A DNA stretch of 64,000 bases from Caballeronia sp031450805 (GTDB lineage Bacteria > Pseudomonadota > Gammaproteobacteria > Burkholderiales > Burkholderiaceae): assembly GCF_031450805.1 (NCBI RefSeq), contig NZ_JARTVY010000001.1:2728001-2792000 (forward strand), written 5' to 3'. The notes beneath the pieces were generated by a model that saw nothing but the letters and a program-made list of their open reading frames with translations, ran no database searches and was not told where the DNA came from. Position 1 is the first letter of the stretch. Each line of letters opens with the position of its first letter. Of this stretch, positions 52,627 through 61,391 are shown one piece after another. The position numbers and the translations under genes are program-made.

Positions 52627-53217
52627 ATGAGCCGCTGGATCGAACCCGTCACGCTCGAAGGCGAGCACGTCAAACTGGTGCCGCTGACCGTCGAGCACGA
52701 AGCGGCGCTGGCAAGCGCCGCCGCCGATGGCGAATTGTGGAAGCTCTGGTACACGAGCGTGCCCTCGCCCGACACGGCGCGCGCCTACATCGACGCGGCC
52801 ATCGAGATGCGCGAGCGGCTCGGCGCGCATCCCTTCGCGGTCATCGATGCGAAGACCGGCGACGTCGTCGGCTCGACGCGTTACTTCAATGTCGAAGCGG
52901 CGCATCGCCGGCTGGAAATCGGGCATACGTGGTACGCGAAGCGTGTGCAGCGCACGGCGCTCAACACCGAAGCGAAGCTGCTGCTGCTCGGTCATGCGTT
53001 CGAGCAACTGAAGGCCATCGCGGTCGAGTTCCGCACGCATTTCATGAATCATCAGTCGCGCACGGCGATCGCGCGGCTCGGCGCGAAGCAGGACGGCATT
53101 CTGCGCAATCACCAGATCGGCAAGGACGGCGCGTATCGCGATACCGTCGTGTTCTCGATCATCGAGTCGGAATGGCCGGCGGTGCGTGCGCATCTGAAGC
53201 ATCGACTCGACCGCTGA
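52627..53217 (+). CDS. GNAT-family N-acetyltransferase (RimJ/RimL-like)
   Basis: A 196-residue GNAT acetyltransferase. It starts MSRWIEPVTLEGEHVKLVPL, typical of the RimJ/RimL-type subgroup. The core has HPFAVIDAKTGDVVGSTRYF, then RLEIGHTWYAKRVQRTALNTEAKLLLLGHAF, where the CoA-binding loop lies. It sits between a MoxR ATPase and a VWA protein, 33 and 25 bases from them. Substrate unknown; protein N-terminal or side-chain acetylation is the family norm. Confidence 0.9.
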   Translation: MSRWIEPVTLEGEHVKLVPLTVEHEAALASAAADGELWKLWYTSVPSPDTARAYIDAAIEMRERLGAHPFAVIDAKTGDVVGSTRYFNVEAAHRRLEIGHTWYAKRVQRTALNTEAKLLLLGHAFEQLKAIAVEFRTHFMNHQSRTAIARLGAKQDGILRNHQIGKDGAYRDTVVFSIIESEWPAVRAHLKHRLDR

Positions 53218-53242
53218 TTCACACCACGAAGGGAAGCGCGCC

Positions 53243-54418
53243 ATGCTGATCGACTTCTTCTATTCGTTGCGCGACGCGAAGCTGCCCGTGTCGGTAAAGG
53301 AGTACCTGACGCTGCTCGAAGCGTTGAAGGCGCAGGTGATCTCCCCTTCGCTCGACGAGTTCTACTTCCTCGCGCGCATGACGCTCGTGAAGGACGAGAA
53401 GTACTTCGACAAGTTCGATCGCGCGTTCGGCGCGTACTTTCACGGCGTGACGCAGTTGCCCGACGAAGCGTTCGACATTCCGCTCGACTGGCTGAAGAAG
53501 CGGCTCGAACGCGAATTCACGGCGGAAGAGAAGAAGCGCATCGAGGCGCTCGGCGGCATCGACAAGCTGATGGAGCGCCTCAAGGAACTGATGGACGAGC
53601 AGAAGGAGCGTCACGAAGGCGGCAACAAGTGGATCGGCACCGGCGGTACGTCGCCGTTCGGGCATGGCGGCTACAACCCGGAGGGCATCCGCATCGGCGG
53701 GGAATCGGCGGGCAATCGCACGGCGGTGAAAGTGTGGGACGAGCGGGCGTATCGCGATTACGACGATCAGGTCGAAATCGGCACACGCAATGTCAAGGTG
53801 GCGCTGCGTCGCTTGCGGCGCTTCGCGCGCGAAGGCGCTGCCAAAGAGCTGGATCTGCCCGACACCATCCGCAGTACGGCTGCGAACGCGGGCTGGCTCG
53901 ATCTCAGGATGGTGCCCGAGCGTCACAACAACGTGAAAGTGCTGATGCTGCTGGACGTCGGCGGCTCGATGGACGATCACATCAAGCGTGTCGAAGAGCT
54001 GTTTTCCGCCGCGAAAGCCGAGTTCAAGCACCTCGAGTTCTATTACTTCCACAACTGCGTCTACGACTATCTATGGAAGAACAACCGGCGCCGCCACACC
54101 GAGCGCACGCCGACTTTCGACGTGCTGCACAAGTTCACGCCGGACTACAAGCTGATCTTCGTCGGCGATGCGACCATGAGCCCGTACGAAGTCCTGCAGC
54201 CGGGCGGCTCCGTCGAATACAACAATGCGGAAGCGGGCGCGGTGTGGCTGCGCCGCTTCGCGGACCAGTTCCCGCATCATGCGTGGCTCAATCCGGAGCC
54301 CGAGCGGCTGTGGGAATACCGCCAGTCGATATCGGCCATCCGTCACATACTCGGCAACCGCATGTACGCCCTCACGATGGCCGGCCTCGAAAGCGCGATG
54401 CGCGCGCTGTCCAAGTAA
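53243..54418 (+). CDS. VWA-domain CoxE-like protein with altered MIDAS
   Basis: A 391-residue von Willebrand A protein of the CoxE/PA2707-type group paired with MoxR. The N-terminal half is helical (LIDFFYSLRDAKLPVSVKEYL). The VWA domain starts near 235 with LLDVGGSMDDH: the MIDAS DxSxS has Gly in place of the first Ser (D238-V-G-G-S242). The C-terminal half holds GDATMSPYEVLQPGG and WLNPEP motifs of the family. Probable MoxR substrate adaptor. The benE-like gene begins 19 bases on. Confidence 0.88.
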   Translation: MLIDFFYSLRDAKLPVSVKEYLTLLEALKAQVISPSLDEFYFLARMTLVKDEKYFDKFDRAFGAYFHGVTQLPDEAFDIPLDWLKKRLEREFTAEEKKRIEALGGIDKLMERLKELMDEQKERHEGGNKWIGTGGTSPFGHGGYNPEGIRIGGESAGNRTAVKVWDERAYRDYDDQVEIGTRNVKVALRRLRRFAREGAAKELDLPDTIRSTAANAGWLDLRMVPERHNNVKVLMLLDVGGSMDDHIKRVEELFSAAKAEFKHLEFYYFHNCVYDYLWKNNRRRHTERTPTFDVLHKFTPDYKLIFVGDATMSPYEVLQPGGSVEYNNAEAGAVWLRRFADQFPHHAWLNPEPERLWEYRQSISAIRHILGNRMYALTMAGLESAMRALSK

Positions 54419-54437
54419 TCAACCACCACGACCCTGC

Positions 54438-55655
54438 ATGAAAGCAATGCCCTCCGGCGCGCCGGACGCGACCGCCGCGCGCACCCCGCTTCGCCCTTTC
54501 TCCGATACGTCCGTCTCAGCCATCGTCGCCGGCTTCGTCGCGACGATGACCGGCTACACCAGTTCGCTCGTGCTGATGTTCCAGGCGGGCGAAGCCGCGC
54601 ATCTCACCAACGCGCAGATTTCTTCGTGGATCTGGTCGTTGTCGATCGGCATGGCGCTTTGCACGATCGGACTCTCGCTGCGGTTTCGCGCGCCGATCGT
54701 CGTCGCGTGGTCGACGCCCGGCGCGGCGCTGCTCGTCTCGTCGCTGCCGAACGTGCCGTACGCGGATGCGATCGGCGCGTTCATCGTGTGCGCGGCGCTG
54801 CTGACCGCCGTCGGCCTGACCGGCTGGTTCGATGCGCTGATGAAGCGCGTTCCCGCCGGGATCGCCGCGGCGCTGCTGGCGGGCATCCTGTTCGAGATCG
54901 GCATCGAGATTTTTCGCGCGGCCGAGCACCAGACCGCGCTCGTGCTGGCGATGTTCTTCGCGTATCTCGCGGCCAAGCGCGCCGCCCCGCGCTACGCGAT
55001 CCCGGCGACGCTGCTCGCGGGCGTGGCCGTCGCGGGCGCGCTCGGCTTGCTCGATTTTTCGCACTTTCACGTGGCGCTCGCGCATCCCGTCTTCACGATG
55101 CCCACGTTCTCGCTCGCGGCCATCGTCAGTATCGGCGTGCCGCTTTTCGTCGTCGCGATGGCCTCGCAGAACGTGCCCGGCATCGCCGTGCTGCGCGCGG
55201 ACGGCTACACGACGCCTTCGGCGCCGCTCGTGTCGAGCACCGGCATCGCGTCGCTGCTGCTCGCGCCGTTCGGCTCGCATGGAGTGAATCTCGCGGCGAT
55301 CACGGCAGCCATCTGCACGGGCCGCGAAGCCCACGACGATCCCGGCAAGCGCTATACGGCCGCCGTCTGGTGCGGCGTCTTCTATCTGGTCGCGGGCACC
55401 TTCGGCGCGACCATCGCCGCGCTGTTCGCGGCCTTTCCGAAGGCGCTCGTCGTCGCCGTCGCCGCGCTCGCGCTGTTCGGCTCGATCATGAGCGGTCTCG
55501 CCAACGCGATGCACGACCCCCGCCAGCGCGAACCGGCGCTCGTCACTTTCATGGTGACGGCGTCCGGACTCACGCTGCTGTCCATCGGTTCGGCGTTCTG
55601 GGGGCTGGTCGCGGGCGTCGTCACCCATGTCGTGCTGAACGCCCGGCGACGCTGA
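54438..55655 (+). CDS. benE: BenE-type benzoate/proton symporter
   Basis: A 405-residue twelve-helix transporter of the benzoate:H+ symporter (BenE) family. N-terminal FVATMTGYTSSLVLMFQAG and the central WSTPGAALLVSS are the family signatures; FGSHGVNLAAITAAICTG marks the second half. No benzoate-catabolic genes are close by, so the substrate may be another aromatic or carboxylic acid. It follows the VWA gene by 19 bases and may be in the same transcript. Confidence 0.9.
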   Translation: MKAMPSGAPDATAARTPLRPFSDTSVSAIVAGFVATMTGYTSSLVLMFQAGEAAHLTNAQISSWIWSLSIGMALCTIGLSLRFRAPIVVAWSTPGAALLVSSLPNVPYADAIGAFIVCAALLTAVGLTGWFDALMKRVPAGIAAALLAGILFEIGIEIFRAAEHQTALVLAMFFAYLAAKRAAPRYAIPATLLAGVAVAGALGLLDFSHFHVALAHPVFTMPTFSLAAIVSIGVPLFVVAMASQNVPGIAVLRADGYTTPSAPLVSSTGIASLLLAPFGSHGVNLAAITAAICTGREAHDDPGKRYTAAVWCGVFYLVAGTFGATIAALFAAFPKALVVAVAALALFGSIMSGLANAMHDPRQREPALVTFMVTASGLTLLSIGSAFWGLVAGVVTHVVLNARRR

Positions 55656-55726
55656 CGCAGCCTACAATGCGAAAGCCGGCCCGGCTCCCGTCGGCCGGTT
55701 CACGCAACCGCTTCTGGCATTTCATC

Positions 55727-55972
55727 ATGGCTTTGATCGACAAACTGCTGGCGCGCACCGCGCCGTCCGGCGCCCCGAAACGCAAGACGATCGTGCGCGT
55801 TCTTCTCGACGACGCCGGGCACGTTCAGGACGTCGTCCTGAAACTGAGCTGCGGCGATGCCGCGAAGGACGAGCACGCGCTCGAAGAAGTCCGCAAGATG
55901 CGTTTTGCGCGCGGGACGCTGGGCTCGGGCACGGTGCGCCGCTGGCATGAGCTCGCGTACGCGGTCGATTGA
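55727..55972 (+). CDS. Stand-alone TonB-C-terminal-like mini-protein
   Basis: An 81-residue product. Its body, VRVLLDDAGHVQDVVLKLSCGD followed by DEHALEEVRKMRFARGTLGSG (each cited in part), follows the TonB C-terminal pattern of a strand with Asp-x-x-Gly, a Ser-Gly-Asp turn, then Ala-Leu-x-x-x-Arg-x-x-Arg-Phe. There is no membrane anchor, signal peptide or Pro-rich spacer, so it would be cytosolic. It starts at the ATG at 55727, 71 bases after benE. Function unknown; the TonB-C relationship is inference from pattern only. Confidence 0.7.
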   Translation: MALIDKLLARTAPSGAPKRKTIVRVLLDDAGHVQDVVLKLSCGDAAKDEHALEEVRKMRFARGTLGSGTVRRWHELAYAVD

Positions 55973-56186
55973 CCGAGTGGCCGACCGGCGCGGCGCGCAA
56001 CCGGGAACGCGCAGCCGCGCGCCCGGTCGAATCAGCGCACCGAGCGCAGTTCCCCTGCCCGGGACTAGAATAATGGAATCGCATCAAGGGCGAGCCGCGC
56101 GTTGCAGCACCCCGCGCGGCATCGCGATCCAGGACCAACCGCGGGCTACCGCACTCTGACAAGGCGCACTGCGCCGACGAATCGAC

Positions 56187-57140
56187 ATGACATCCGCTCT
56201 CGAGCAGCTCAAGCAATACACGACGGTCGTCGCCGATACGGGCGACTTCCAGCAATTCATCCAGTTCAAGCCGCAGGACGCGACGACCAATCCGTCGCTG
56301 ATCCTGAAGGCCGTTCAGAAGGACGACTACAAGCCGCTGCTCGAGAAGACCGTGAAAGAGCACGCGGGCAAGCCGATGGGGCAGATCATCGATCACCTGC
56401 TCGTCGCGTTCGGCACCGAAATTCTGAAGATCGTGCCGGGGCGCGTATCCACGGAAGTGGACGCACGTCTTTCGTTCGACACGAAGGGTTCGATCGACAA
56501 GGGCCGCGAAATCATCAAGCTGTACGAGAACGCGGGCATCAGCCGCGAGCGCGTGCTCATCAAGCTGGCGTCGACGTGGGAAGGCATCCGCGCGGCTGAA
56601 GTGCTGCAGAAGGAAGGCATCCGCTGCAACATGACGCTGCTGTTCTCGCTCGCTCAGGCCGCCGCCTGCGCGGAAGCGGGCGCGCAACTCATTTCGCCGT
56701 TCGTCGGCCGCATCTACGACTGGTACAAGAAATCCGCGGGCGCGGAATGGGACGAAGTGAAGAACGGCGGCGCCAACGACCCGGGCGTGCAGTCGGTGCG
56801 CCGCATCTACACGTACTACAAGAAGTTCGGCTACAAGACAGAAGTGATGGGCGCGAGCTTCCGCACCGTCAGCCAGATCACCGAACTGGCCGGCTGCGAC
56901 CTGCTGACCATCAGCCCCGACCTGTTGAAGAAGCTCGCCGACAGCGACGAGAAGGTCGAGCGCAAGCTCTCGGCGGATGCAGTCGCGGGCGAGAACATCG
57001 AGAAGGTCGGCGTCGACGAGCCGACTTTCCGCTTCCTCGTCAACGAAGATGCGATGGCAACCGAGAAGCTCGCGGAAGGCATCCGCGCCTTTGCCGCCGA
57101 TGCGATCAAGCTCGAGAAGCTGATCACGGCGCTGCAGTGA
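56187..57140 (+). CDS. tal: Transaldolase
   Basis: Pentose-phosphate enzyme exchanging dihydroxyacetone units between sedoheptulose-7-P and glyceraldehyde-3-P. The 317-residue length and order match E. coli TalB. The Schiff-base lysine is K126 in RVLIKLASTWEG, with the early DATTNPSLILKA and the NMTLLFSLAQA strands intact. It is a separate unit; a GC-rich hairpin follows the stop. Confidence 0.97.
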   Translation: MTSALEQLKQYTTVVADTGDFQQFIQFKPQDATTNPSLILKAVQKDDYKPLLEKTVKEHAGKPMGQIIDHLLVAFGTEILKIVPGRVSTEVDARLSFDTKGSIDKGREIIKLYENAGISRERVLIKLASTWEGIRAAEVLQKEGIRCNMTLLFSLAQAAACAEAGAQLISPFVGRIYDWYKKSAGAEWDEVKNGGANDPGVQSVRRIYTYYKKFGYKTEVMGASFRTVSQITELAGCDLLTISPDLLKKLADSDEKVERKLSADAVAGENIEKVGVDEPTFRFLVNEDAMATEKLAEGIRAFAADAIKLEKLITALQ

Positions 57141-57145
57141 TGACC

Positions 57146-57176
57146 GAGGGCGGGCGCGCCCCGCGCCCGCTCTTTC
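57146..57176 (+). terminator. Probable terminator after tal
   Basis: GCGGGCGCG / CGCGCCCGC stem, extended by a G-T wobble and two pairs, 3-base loop, followed by TCTTTCCTC. Close to the tal stop codon. Confidence 0.7.
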
Positions 57177-57306
57177 CTCACAGCGCGAAAACGGTGTCTT
57201 TCGGTGGCTTATGACCTAAATTGACGTTTCCGGGGTTTTTGCGGCAGGCGCTTGCAATAGACTTTCGGGTTTGGCGGGACTTCCGCCAGCTTCCGAAAAG
57301 TCAGTC

Positions 57307-57768
57307 ATGCAACTGGATACCTATGTTTTCTTCAGCGGTGATTGCGCGGACGCACTCGCCCTCTATCAAGCTGCGTTCGGCGCTCAGATCGATACGCTGA
57401 TCCGCTTCCGCGACACCCCGGACGCCGCGAACGTGCCGGCTGAATGGCATGACAAGGTAATGCACGCGGTGTTTAGCGTTGGCTCCAGCCAGGTGATGGT
57501 CTCGGACGGGCAGTTCGGACAGCCGCCGAAGGAGTATCACGGCTTCACGTTCTCCATCGCCGCCAATGATGTCGAATCGGGCGAGCGCTCGTTCAACATG
57601 CTGAGCGAAGGCGGCACGATCATCACGCCGTGGCAGTCCACGTTTTTCACGGCCGGCTTCGGCATGCTGAAGGACCGTTTCGGCGTGCCTTGGCTCATCA
57701 ACGTGGTGAGCGCTGTGGAAATTCCCAAAACCACTGAAGAAGCGCCGGCCGCGGGCGAGCAGCCGTAA
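57307..57768 (+). CDS. VOC/PhnB-like protein
   Basis: A 153-residue glyoxalase-fold protein of the PhnB/DUF899-like group: QLDTYVFFSGDCADALALYQAAFGA, GSSQVMVSDGQFGQPP, and the C-terminal TFFTAGFGMLKDRFGVPWLINV. These proteins are often called 3-demethylubiquinone methyltransferase-like but have no proven reaction. Two segments (the one with GDC and the one with KDRFGVPW) give the paired beta-alpha-beta modules. Ends 26 bases from the convergent FUSC gene. Confidence 0.87.
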   Translation: MQLDTYVFFSGDCADALALYQAAFGAQIDTLIRFRDTPDAANVPAEWHDKVMHAVFSVGSSQVMVSDGQFGQPPKEYHGFTFSIAANDVESGERSFNMLSEGGTIITPWQSTFFTAGFGMLKDRFGVPWLINVVSAVEIPKTTEEAPAAGEQP

Positions 57769-57793
57769 GCGTGAAAGTCGGCGGGAAGGCGCG

Positions 57794-58906
57794 TCAGCCG
57801 TTATACGGGCGCGCGCCTTCAATATTCCACTGACGCTCGATTTCACTTAACCGCAGCCGCAATCGATCCACCTGCTCGTCGAAACGCATCGCGAGCCAAT
57901 GCATGCCGTGCTGCGTCGATTCCCCTTCCCCACTCTCTTCTTTCGCGCTCTCATCGGCGCGCACGTAAAGCAGGCCGACGCGCCCGAAGCGAAGCGCCCG
58001 TGCCATCTGCAGCAGCTTGTGCCGCGTTCGCTGCTCACGCGGCGAGCCACCGAGCGCCAGCCCGGTCGTGTCGTTTCCATCGTTCGCAGTGCGCGACGTT
58101 TCCGGCATCGACGTTGCGAGCATTTCGAGCGCCGCGAGTATCGAACGATGCAGCCGCTGTATTTCCTCCAGCCGCGCGAGCGGCACGCGGGTTTCCTTCG
58201 CGACGGAATCCATCAATGCCCGCGCCTGCACGAGCCGCTGGCTCATCACGAGAAACCGGCGCGTGGTTTCCTCCGCGATCAGCGGCTTGCCATCCAGTAG
58301 CGCGCCGTAGAGACGCGCGCATTCACGCAGATTGTCGGCCAGTCGATAGCGCCACGAGTACGTCGCGTATTGCGGCAGGACGAAGGAAAACGCGAGCGCA
58401 ATCGCAATGCCGATCAGCACGTTCGCCGTGCGCCACAGGCCGACATCGAACGGGGAATCGCCGTGGCCGGCGACGATGACCATCGTGATGGCGGTGAGCA
58501 GCGCCACATAGCCCGCCTTGCCGATCGCGTAATAGGCGCAAGCGCCCGCAATCGCCGACATCAGCAGGAAGAACAGCGTGAGCGAGCCGAACAGAATATG
58601 CACGAGGATCAGCGCGAGTCCGATCGCCGCCCCGAGCGCGGTGCCGATTGCCCGTTCGGCCGCCTTCTTGCGGATATTGCCGTAATGCTGCAGTCCGCCG
58701 ATCACGACGATCAGCGATACGGACGCCCACACGCCGTGCGGCACGTCGATGCCGGTCGTGACGAGAAACGACGTCGCCATGCCGAGCGCGACGCGCACCG
58801 CATGAATCGTCTTTGCGTGCCGGTAACGGAAGAATGGCGACGTGAGTCCGTGCCAGAGCCGCTTCGCGCGGCCTTTGCGCAATGACGCCGATGTCGATGA
58901 AGCCAT
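57794..58906 (-). CDS. FUSC-family inner-membrane protein (aromatic-acid exporter-like)
   Basis: A 370-residue protein with a six-helix membrane half (residues about 40-170, including VPHGVWASVSLIVVIGGLQHYGN and the repeated LGAAIGLALILVHILFG) and a cytosolic helical C-terminal half. This is the fusaric-acid resistance/YccS-type FUSC layout. It has the short form, with one membrane module only. Substrate unknown. I start it at the ATG at 58906 (MASSTSASLRKGRAKRL); a longer reading adds 16 residues. Confidence 0.85.
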   Translation of the reverse strand: MASSTSASLRKGRAKRLWHGLTSPFFRYRHAKTIHAVRVALGMATSFLVTTGIDVPHGVWASVSLIVVIGGLQHYGNIRKKAAERAIGTALGAAIGLALILVHILFGSLTLFFLLMSAIAGACAYYAIGKAGYVALLTAITMVIVAGHGDSPFDVGLWRTANVLIGIAIALAFSFVLPQYATYSWRYRLADNLRECARLYGALLDGKPLIAEETTRRFLVMSQRLVQARALMDSVAKETRVPLARLEEIQRLHRSILAALEMLATSMPETSRTANDGNDTTGLALGGSPREQRTRHKLLQMARALRFGRVGLLYVRADESAKEESGEGESTQHGMHWLAMRFDEQVDRLRLRLSEIERQWNIEGARPYNG

Positions 58907-59315
58907 GATTCGCCCGCGTCGATGAGTGCGTGTCCGATGGATCGCGTGAAGCAAAACGCCCGCAACGGCCGATGACCATTACGGGCGCAGGGTCCGCTCG
59001 TCTAAGAAACGTGCATGCGCTGCCCCGCGAAGGGCTGCTCGCAAGGAACGCGACGAAGCGAATACTCGACGTATCGCAAGGGCATGACGCGGCGAGCGGC
59101 CCTTTACGGCGCAACCCCTGGTTTGACGATACGTTCAAGGGAACGCGCGAAATCGGCTGGATTGCGGCGTCGCGCGCCGCTCGTTCGGGGCGGTCGAACG
59201 ACGCGCCGCACTCCTCGCACCCTCAGCCGGTTTCGCGCGTTTTCATGCGCGTTTCATGGGTGAGCAGACCCTAGCGTAGCAGACGCAATGCCGCGCCATG
59301 CTTCAGTGCACCCGA
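58907..59315. other. Intergenic region upstream of the FUSC gene
   Basis: 409 bases between the leftward FUSC gene and the end of the leftward mctP. I find no gene, hairpin or repeat here. It should hold the FUSC promoter near 58920-59000. Confidence 0.5.
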
Positions 59316-60869
59316 TCAGTTCTCCACGACGTCCAGATAATCCTCCGGCCGCGTGCGGTCTTCGGACCGCTTGAGACCGAGCGCCCGCACGAGCAGGCTG
59401 ACCGCGACCGACACGATGAGGTTGATGATGAGCGCCCACACGGCCGCGTAGCCCGGCACCGCGTAGCCGAACAGATGCACCGTGAAGATCGAGCCCTTGA
59501 GCTGCAGCGACACCGCCATCCAAGTGCCGGCGCCGATGCCCACTGCCCAGCCGATCAGCAGCCCGCGATGGTCCAGCACGCGCGTGTAGAGGCCGAGCAC
59601 GAGCGCGGGCAGCGTCTGGATGATCCAGATGCCGCCGAGCAGTTGCAGCTGGATTGCGTAGGTGAGCGGCAGCGCGAGAATGAACACGACCGCGCCGACC
59701 TTCACGATCAACGACACTAGCTTGGCGACGTTGGTTTCCTGCTCGGGCGTCATCGAACGATTGACGAACTCGCGATGCACGTTGCGCGTGTAGAGATTCG
59801 CCGCCGCGATCGACATGATCGCCGCCGGCACCAGCGCGCCGATGCCGATAGCCGCGAACGCCACGCCCACGAACCACGACGGAAAGTAGTGGAGGAAGAG
59901 CGCCGGCACCGCGAAGTTCGCACCATACGCCTTGAAGTACGACGCGTATTCCGGCATGTCCTTCACGCCCGAAGCGAGCGCCATGTACCCGAGCAGCGCG
60001 AGCAGGCCGAGCACCAGCGAATACGCGGGCAACAGCGACATGTTGCGGCGGATCGTGTTGCCCGAATTCGACGAAAGGATCGCCGTCACCGAATGCGGAT
60101 ACAGGAACAGCGCGAGCGCCGACCCGACCGCGAGCGTCGCGTAGGCGCTGTAGCCGTTAAGGCTCGCCGCGTCCGGCGCTTTGAGCAGCAGCTTCGCGGG
60201 CGGAACGGCAGCGAAGATGTGACCGAAGCCGCCGAGCTGCGCCGGAATCACGATCATCGCGCCGATGATGGTGATGTAGATCAGCACGTCCTTGACCACG
60301 GCGATCATCGCGGGCGCGCGCAGCCCCGACGTGTACGTGTACGCGGCGAGAATCGCAAACGCGATGATGAGCGGCAGATCGCCGACGAAGCCCTGGGTGC
60401 TGAAGCCGAGCGCCCCGATCACGACTTCGATGCCGACGAGCTGCAGCGCGATGTAAGGCATCGTCGCGACGATGCCCGTCAGCGCGACGGCCAGCGCCAG
60501 CATGCGGCTGTTGTATCGCGCGTGCACGAAGTCGGCGGCGGTCACATAGCCATGACGCTTCGCGATGCTCCACAGCTTCGGAAACACGACGAACGCGAAC
60601 GGATAGATGAGGATGGTGTACGGCAGCGCGAAGAAACCGGTCGCGCCCGCGCCGAACACGAGCGCCGGCACCGCGACGAACGTATAGGCCGTGTACAGAT
60701 CGCCGCCGAGCAGGAACCACGTGACAATCGTGCCGAAGCGCCGGCCGCCGAGGCCCCATTCGTCGAGCTGGGCGAGGTCGCCCTTGCGCCAGTGAGCGGC
60801 GATGAAGCCGAGTATCGTCACGCCGACGAAGAACAGAACGAAGACGAAGGTAGCAGTGGCGTTCATCAT
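59316..60869 (-). CDS. mctP: Monocarboxylate:sodium solute symporter (MctP-like)
   Basis: A 517-residue SSS-family permease with about thirteen helices. It begins MMNATATFVFVLFFVGVTI and contains GDLYTAYTFVAVPALVFGAG and NLYTRNVHREFVNR. Closest in kind to rhizobial MctP, which takes up pyruvate, lactate and alanine. The start at 60869 is supported by GGAGG six bases upstream; its ATG overlaps the stop of the DUF3311 gene by 4 bases. The pair is probably one transport unit, as with PanF/YhdT. Confidence 0.92.
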   Translation of the reverse strand: MMNATATFVFVLFFVGVTILGFIAAHWRKGDLAQLDEWGLGGRRFGTIVTWFLLGGDLYTAYTFVAVPALVFGAGATGFFALPYTILIYPFAFVVFPKLWSIAKRHGYVTAADFVHARYNSRMLALAVALTGIVATMPYIALQLVGIEVVIGALGFSTQGFVGDLPLIIAFAILAAYTYTSGLRAPAMIAVVKDVLIYITIIGAMIVIPAQLGGFGHIFAAVPPAKLLLKAPDAASLNGYSAYATLAVGSALALFLYPHSVTAILSSNSGNTIRRNMSLLPAYSLVLGLLALLGYMALASGVKDMPEYASYFKAYGANFAVPALFLHYFPSWFVGVAFAAIGIGALVPAAIMSIAAANLYTRNVHREFVNRSMTPEQETNVAKLVSLIVKVGAVVFILALPLTYAIQLQLLGGIWIIQTLPALVLGLYTRVLDHRGLLIGWAVGIGAGTWMAVSLQLKGSIFTVHLFGYAVPGYAAVWALIINLIVSVAVSLLVRALGLKRSEDRTRPEDYLDVVEN

Positions 60870-61114
60870 CGCGCACCTCCCTGGGGCGCACGGCCCGAAG
60901 GCAGCGCCTTGGTCTTCTTGTACACGACGGCCGTGATGACCGCGCTGATCAGCACCCACAGGAGCTGATACCAGTAGAAGAACGGGAAGCCCCAGAGCAC
61001 GGGCTCGATCTTGTTGTAGAACGGCACCCAGACGACGCCGATCCACGGAAGGATCAGCAGCCAGAGCCAGTGCTTGTTACGCGGTTGTCCTGTGCGGCTT
61101 GGATCGGAAGCCAT
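60866..61114 (-). CDS. DUF3311 small membrane subunit
   Basis: An 82-residue protein with two hydrophobic helices: HWLWLLILPWIGVVWVPFYN and YWYQLLWVLISAVITAVVY. DUF3311 proteins routinely precede SSS-family permeases, as here, and are taken to be small accessory subunits. It overlaps mctP by ATGA, a clear sign of coupled translation. Confidence 0.9.
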   Translation of the reverse strand: MASDPSRTGQPRNKHWLWLLILPWIGVVWVPFYNKIEPVLWGFPFFYWYQLLWVLISAVITAVVYKKTKALPSGRAPQGGAR

Positions 61115-61391
61115 GACCGTTCTCCCCTGGCGGGCCAGAGCGGGCGTGACCCGTTACTCCGGTCCCATGCAAGTTGTTTGATTCGTTTTGAGCATGCGCT
61201 TGTCGAGCCGTGGCCGGCGAGACCAGCGGCGAGCGGGCAGTCACGCCGCAGAAAGCGCTCCGAAATAACAGGAGGAGTATAGGGACCGCCAAAACACGGT
61301 CAAGCAGGGGGAATCCCGACCATTCTCCCGACGTGAAAGGCCTTTGTAACGGGATGCGCGCCCTGCCCGTCCGCGATGGACGCAGCCGCGT

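Noticed and set aside
58930..59274. A 114-residue plus-strand frame upstream of the FUSC gene
   Set aside because: No family similarity, no ribosome site, and it runs against promoter space of the leftward gene.
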